A stretch of DNA of 64,000 nt, taken from assembly GCF_008831285.2 (NCBI RefSeq), contig NC_045148.1, positions 20,205,002 through 20,269,001 of the forward strand, in the 5' to 3' direction. The position numbers and the translations under genes were made by a program. The notes beneath the pieces were generated by a model. It saw nothing but the letters and a program-made list of their open reading frames with translations, did not search any database and was not told where the DNA came from. This DNA comes from Nymphaea colorata (lineage: Eukaryota > Streptophyta > Magnoliopsida > Nymphaeales > Nymphaeaceae). Shown here one piece after another: positions 60,322-64,000 of this stretch (position 1 is the stretch's first letter; the number at the start of each line of letters is the position of its first letter).

Positions 60322-63300
60322 ATGTGCAGAACAGGCTGCAGCTTCATTTTCTTAATCGCCCTTCTCCTTCTTCCAGTGCTCGTCAAGTCGGCTGAGAGTC
60401 CCTATTGGATTTGCATCGGCGGCGTAAACCTGGCGAACAGCACCTTCAGTCACAACCTGCAGCAAGCACTGGCCTCTCTTGTGGCCAATGTGTCACTCAC
60501 CGGCTACTACAATGTTACCGTAGGCAAGAGCCCCGATCAAGTCATAGCCGCCGTCCAGTGTCGTGGTGACATTGACGGCGAAGCTTGCGAGGTCTGCGTC
60601 TCTGATGCTGCCTCACAGGTCACTCTGCGATGCCCCAGGAACAGAGTGGTTGCCGTTGTCCTCCAGAGCTGCTTCATGTACGTCACCGATCCCAACTTTA
60701 CGATTCCTCGATCGTTTATGAATGTCTCCTTCCAGACAGCTGAAGCCGTCCCCGACCCTGAAAGATTCAAGCCCATGCTCACCTCCTTCTTCAACAATCT
60801 CATCATTTCCGCCACCACCAACCCTTCAGGCCGCTTGTATTGGGGAGACAGTTTCAGGTATACTCAGAACTTGACTGTCTATGCCATGGCGCAGTGCCTT
60901 CAGAACCTAACACCAAAGAGCTGCAAACCTTGTTTAGACCAAGCCTTGGCTATAATGCTTAAAGATGCTACAGATACAACAAGCAGTACAGTTTTCCTTA
61001 ATATCGAATGTGGTGTAGGTTACGACATCTTTCCCTTTTTCACTCCCCCACCTCACAAGATTGCTCCAAGCAGCGCCATTTCCATCTCAACTAGCTGCTT
61101 CCCACCATCGTTGATCGACAAGGTTAGCAGCCCGTTTCATAGAAACCTCAAGGCCTTGCTCAATAATTATCTGATAGTGTATGCACCTTTCCCTGGCTTC
61201 TACGACGAAACCGTCGGCTTGGGCTCTAGCCAAGTTTACGGCCAAGCCTTGTGCCGAGGTGACATCACTAAAGATGTTTGCTGGCATTGCATAGCCCAGG
61301 CTTCTACCAAAATCCAAGAGTCATGCCCCAGCAGCAGAAGGGCAATCATATGGCTCGACCTCTGCCAATTGCGCTACTCCGACGAGAACTTTGCCGGCAC
61401 AGTTGATGTCCAGAACAGGGCATGCCAACCATCAGCGGAGAACACATCGAATCCGACGAGCTTCGATGAGAATTTGAGAATCCTCATCTCCAACTTGACC
61501 TCCAAGGCCGTGCAGAGCTCTCCCAGTCATCTCTTTGCTACAGGAAAGTCCCTGCTTCCTTACTCACAAACGATCTACGCTTTAGTGCAGTGCGTGAGAG
61601 ACATATCTGCAGACCAATGTGGGTGGTGCTTGCGGAATGCCAGCGCTGATATTGACGGGTGCTTTAATGGAAGGCAAGGCGGTCGAATCCTCAGGGGAAG
61701 CTGTAGCCTGGCTTTTGGGATGCAGTCCTTCTTTTCAGGCGATCCGGCGCTGGTTTCATCTGTGCAGCCTAATCATGGTGAGTGCGACTCTTACTCTGCC
61801 CCTTACATGCTCAAGGTCCAAGGAGATCTACGATCCTAATTGTCAGTCCGCCATTTTGAGCATCAATTGTGTTAAAAATGGTTTGAAGACGGAACGCGAT
61901 CAAGCAGGAAAGTGCGTTCAAGGGTTGCCACGAACTCGTTCTAAAGCATTTTAGTCCTTAATTTTTTACTTTCATCTTAGGATGATTAATCCCACTGCCC
62001 GAACTAGATTTGAATCCCTCCTCACTAGAAGCGGTGAGATCATCTCTACTTGCTTCAGTGGCCCACGTCAGCCCATAGAAGCTACTCTTAGATGGTTCTA
62101 TGCCTTGTGGGGGCCTTTTTCTTTCCAAATATAAAGTTTGTCAGATAACTCCTGTACGCTGTACTTCTGTCTGCTCCCATTTGCACCGTCTAATATTTTG
62201 TAAACAACCATATCATACACATAACCATTATACTTTGGAAACAGGGCACCGCCGCCGATGGATGCTGGTTCTCATTTGCTTCATTGGTGGGCTACTGCTT
62301 ACAGCAGCCTTCGCTTTTTGCTTAGTTGGGAAACTAAAACAACATCTAGGTAAAGTTGACGTGCCTTGAAAGACTCTACAGGCCTAATGTTCACCATAAA
62401 AGTTCATCATTTTGATTCCCACTTCTTCATGTCCTTTTAGAGAAGCTAAAACAGAAAGAGACAACTCTCACTGATACTGAGAGTGCAGAAGAGAATGAGA
62501 CAACTTTTGATTTACCACAAATCCGCCTGAGGACAATACAAGATGCTACAGATAAATTTTCGGAATCAAAAAAGCTTGGAGAAGGTGGATATGGACCTGT
62601 CTACAAGGTAATTGGAGTAATTAGTTCTTCGTCGATTCATTCTTCTGTTATTCATTCTTATATTTAACAAAATTACTGTAATGGTGATCCATGGGATCCT
62701 GTCACTTAATTGTGACAAAGTGTCGATTTCTGAACTTCTTGATAAGGGTCACCGACTTTCTGACAATAGTCAGAAAACGACTTAACTTTCTGACCATGCG
62801 TTGGCAGAGTTTACCGTCCCAATCGAATTGAAATTTATTTCTCTTATTTGATTTACTCGGAGAAGTTCTTACACATCAGTAGGTAACAGGCATTAAACCT
62901 GAGTGAGCTCCATGTTGTCAAAGAGCTGTAAGCGTGTGACCCGGACCATATCTGAAAAATAAAGTAGCGAAAAAATATTCAAAATGAAGGGAAATTAATT
63001 GATCCCAAGTTGGAGTTTCCCTACATGCATTAACGAGGAGCAGAAGCTTGGAGATTATTTACTTTTAATAAAATGGCAAATAAATAATTGATGATGCTTT
63101 CAAACTAGGGGAAGCTTCCCGATGGACAGGAAGTAGCTGTGAAGAGGCTTTCCGGACGATCTAGGCAGGGTTTAAAGCAGTTCAGGAATGAAGTTGAGTC
63201 GATGGCAAAACTTCAACACACAAACCTGGTCAGGCTCATTGGTTGCTGCTCAGAAAAAGGGGAGAAGTTGCTCATATATGAATATATGCCCAACAAAAGC

Positions 63301-63738
63301 CTTGATTTCATCCTAAGGGGTTGGTATTTTGATTTCTTTCACACGGTTACACATACATAGAAAGGGCACGTAAAGTCTGAATGGAGTAGTTTCATGAGGT
63401 TTAGAGATTCGCCGCCTATGAGAACCACATATGGTGGCCTGCAAAATGTACTGAAAATATAGTTTATTTTCTGCATGTCAAGAGATGCCAGTATATCTTG
63501 TGCTTTTAGATGAAATTTTCAAGTTCACCACGCAAATTACAAACTTAATTTCAACTTGGTGGCAGCATATGATCATGTTCGATGAAAACAAGTGAGAAAG
63601 GTATGAAATATTTCGAAGGAGGACCCCGACTAAAGACATAGTTTAGTCAAATTTCGAAAATTCAAGTGCTGCTTGGAAGTATAGGACACATACCTTGTTT
63701 AATCCCACGTCTAGCTATAACTTTTCTGAAACTCTGCA

Positions 63739-63799
<61 letters not shown>

Positions 63800-64000
63800 T
63801 GCTCAAATGAAAGTTATTAAACAATACAATGTGCAGATCCAGAAAGGCGTGCATCGTTGGACTGGGAAAAAAGGTTCAATATCATCATAGGAATTGCAAG
63901 GGGGATGCTTTATCTACACCAAGATTCTCGACTCAACATCATTCATAGGGATCTCAAAGCTAGCAACGTGCTGTTAGACGAACAACTGCATCCTAAGATT
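60322..64000 (+). CDS. CRK-G: four-DUF26 CRK, 3' end outside window
   Basis: Exons 60322-61777, 62245-62349, 62441-62607, 63109-63319 and 63837 to the window edge. Lengths 1456, 105, 167 and 211 keep the same phases as CRK-F, and no stop or frameshift is seen. Signal peptide [20 protein letters not shown]. Four complete DUF26 motifs: [52 protein letters not shown]. Membrane helix [29 protein letters not shown] loop, AVKRL lysine, [11 protein letters not shown], then HRDLKASN before the edge. The 'KLKQHLGEKLKQKE' juxtamembrane segment matches CRK-F. It is probably functional as far as visible; the activation segment and C-lobe are not in the window. As in CRK-F, an in-frame upstream ATG (60241) exists, but the second Met gives the better signal peptide. 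Confidence 0.92.
63743..63797. repeat. (GA)n tract in intron 4 of CRK-G
   Basis: About 55 bases of pure GA, 39 bases before the exon-5 acceptor, at the same place as in CRK-F. Confidence 0.95.

Overview
The window is nuclear DNA of a flowering plant. The evidence is spliced genes with GT-AG introns, AT-rich intergenic DNA, GA and AT microsatellites, Ty1/copia LTR retrotransposons, TRIM elements and a gene family found in land plants. I cannot name the species from the sequence.

The host content is almost entirely one tandem cluster of cysteine-rich receptor-like kinases (CRKs; DUF26/Gnk2 ectodomain, one membrane span, cytosolic Ser/Thr kinase). The left copies lie on the minus strand: CRK-A (387-3875), CRK-B (9069-18308) and remnant CRK-C (about 26150-26861), all broken. 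The right copies lie on the plus strand: last-exon remnant CRK-D (27912-28178), dead CRK-E (31724-50990), intact CRK-F (53572-58881) and apparently intact CRK-G (60322 to beyond the window). CRK-E, -F and -G carry four DUF26 repeats in one first exon, where two is usual. CRK-F assembles from seven exons into 2622 coding bases, an exact multiple of three (873 residues), and its exon lengths serve as a ruler for finding lesions in the siblings.

Transposons explain most of the rest, and many insertions can be placed to the base by target-site duplications (TSDs). Copia-A (11313-16748) sits in intron 1 of CRK-B. Copia-B (about 19018-22407) is an old plus-strand copia. M1 (22408-26125) is a terminal-inverted-repeat element that received R1, a 2.7 kb solo-LTR-like element. 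CRK-E holds TRIM-1 and Copia-C in exon 1 (Copia-C contains R3 and a fragment of an acetylornithine deacetylase gene), R2 also in exon 1, TRIM-2 inside the transmembrane exon, and M2 in an intron. Removing the four exonic insertions restores exon lengths of 1457 and 105 bases, against 1447/1456 and 105 in the intact neighbours.

Only CRK-F and CRK-G look able to make receptors: an apoplastic four-DUF26 head, one membrane helix and an RD-type kinase. The rest is a record of tandem duplication, decay and nested transposon insertion. Stretches without genes are described individually. I saw no tRNA gene, rRNA gene or CRISPR array.
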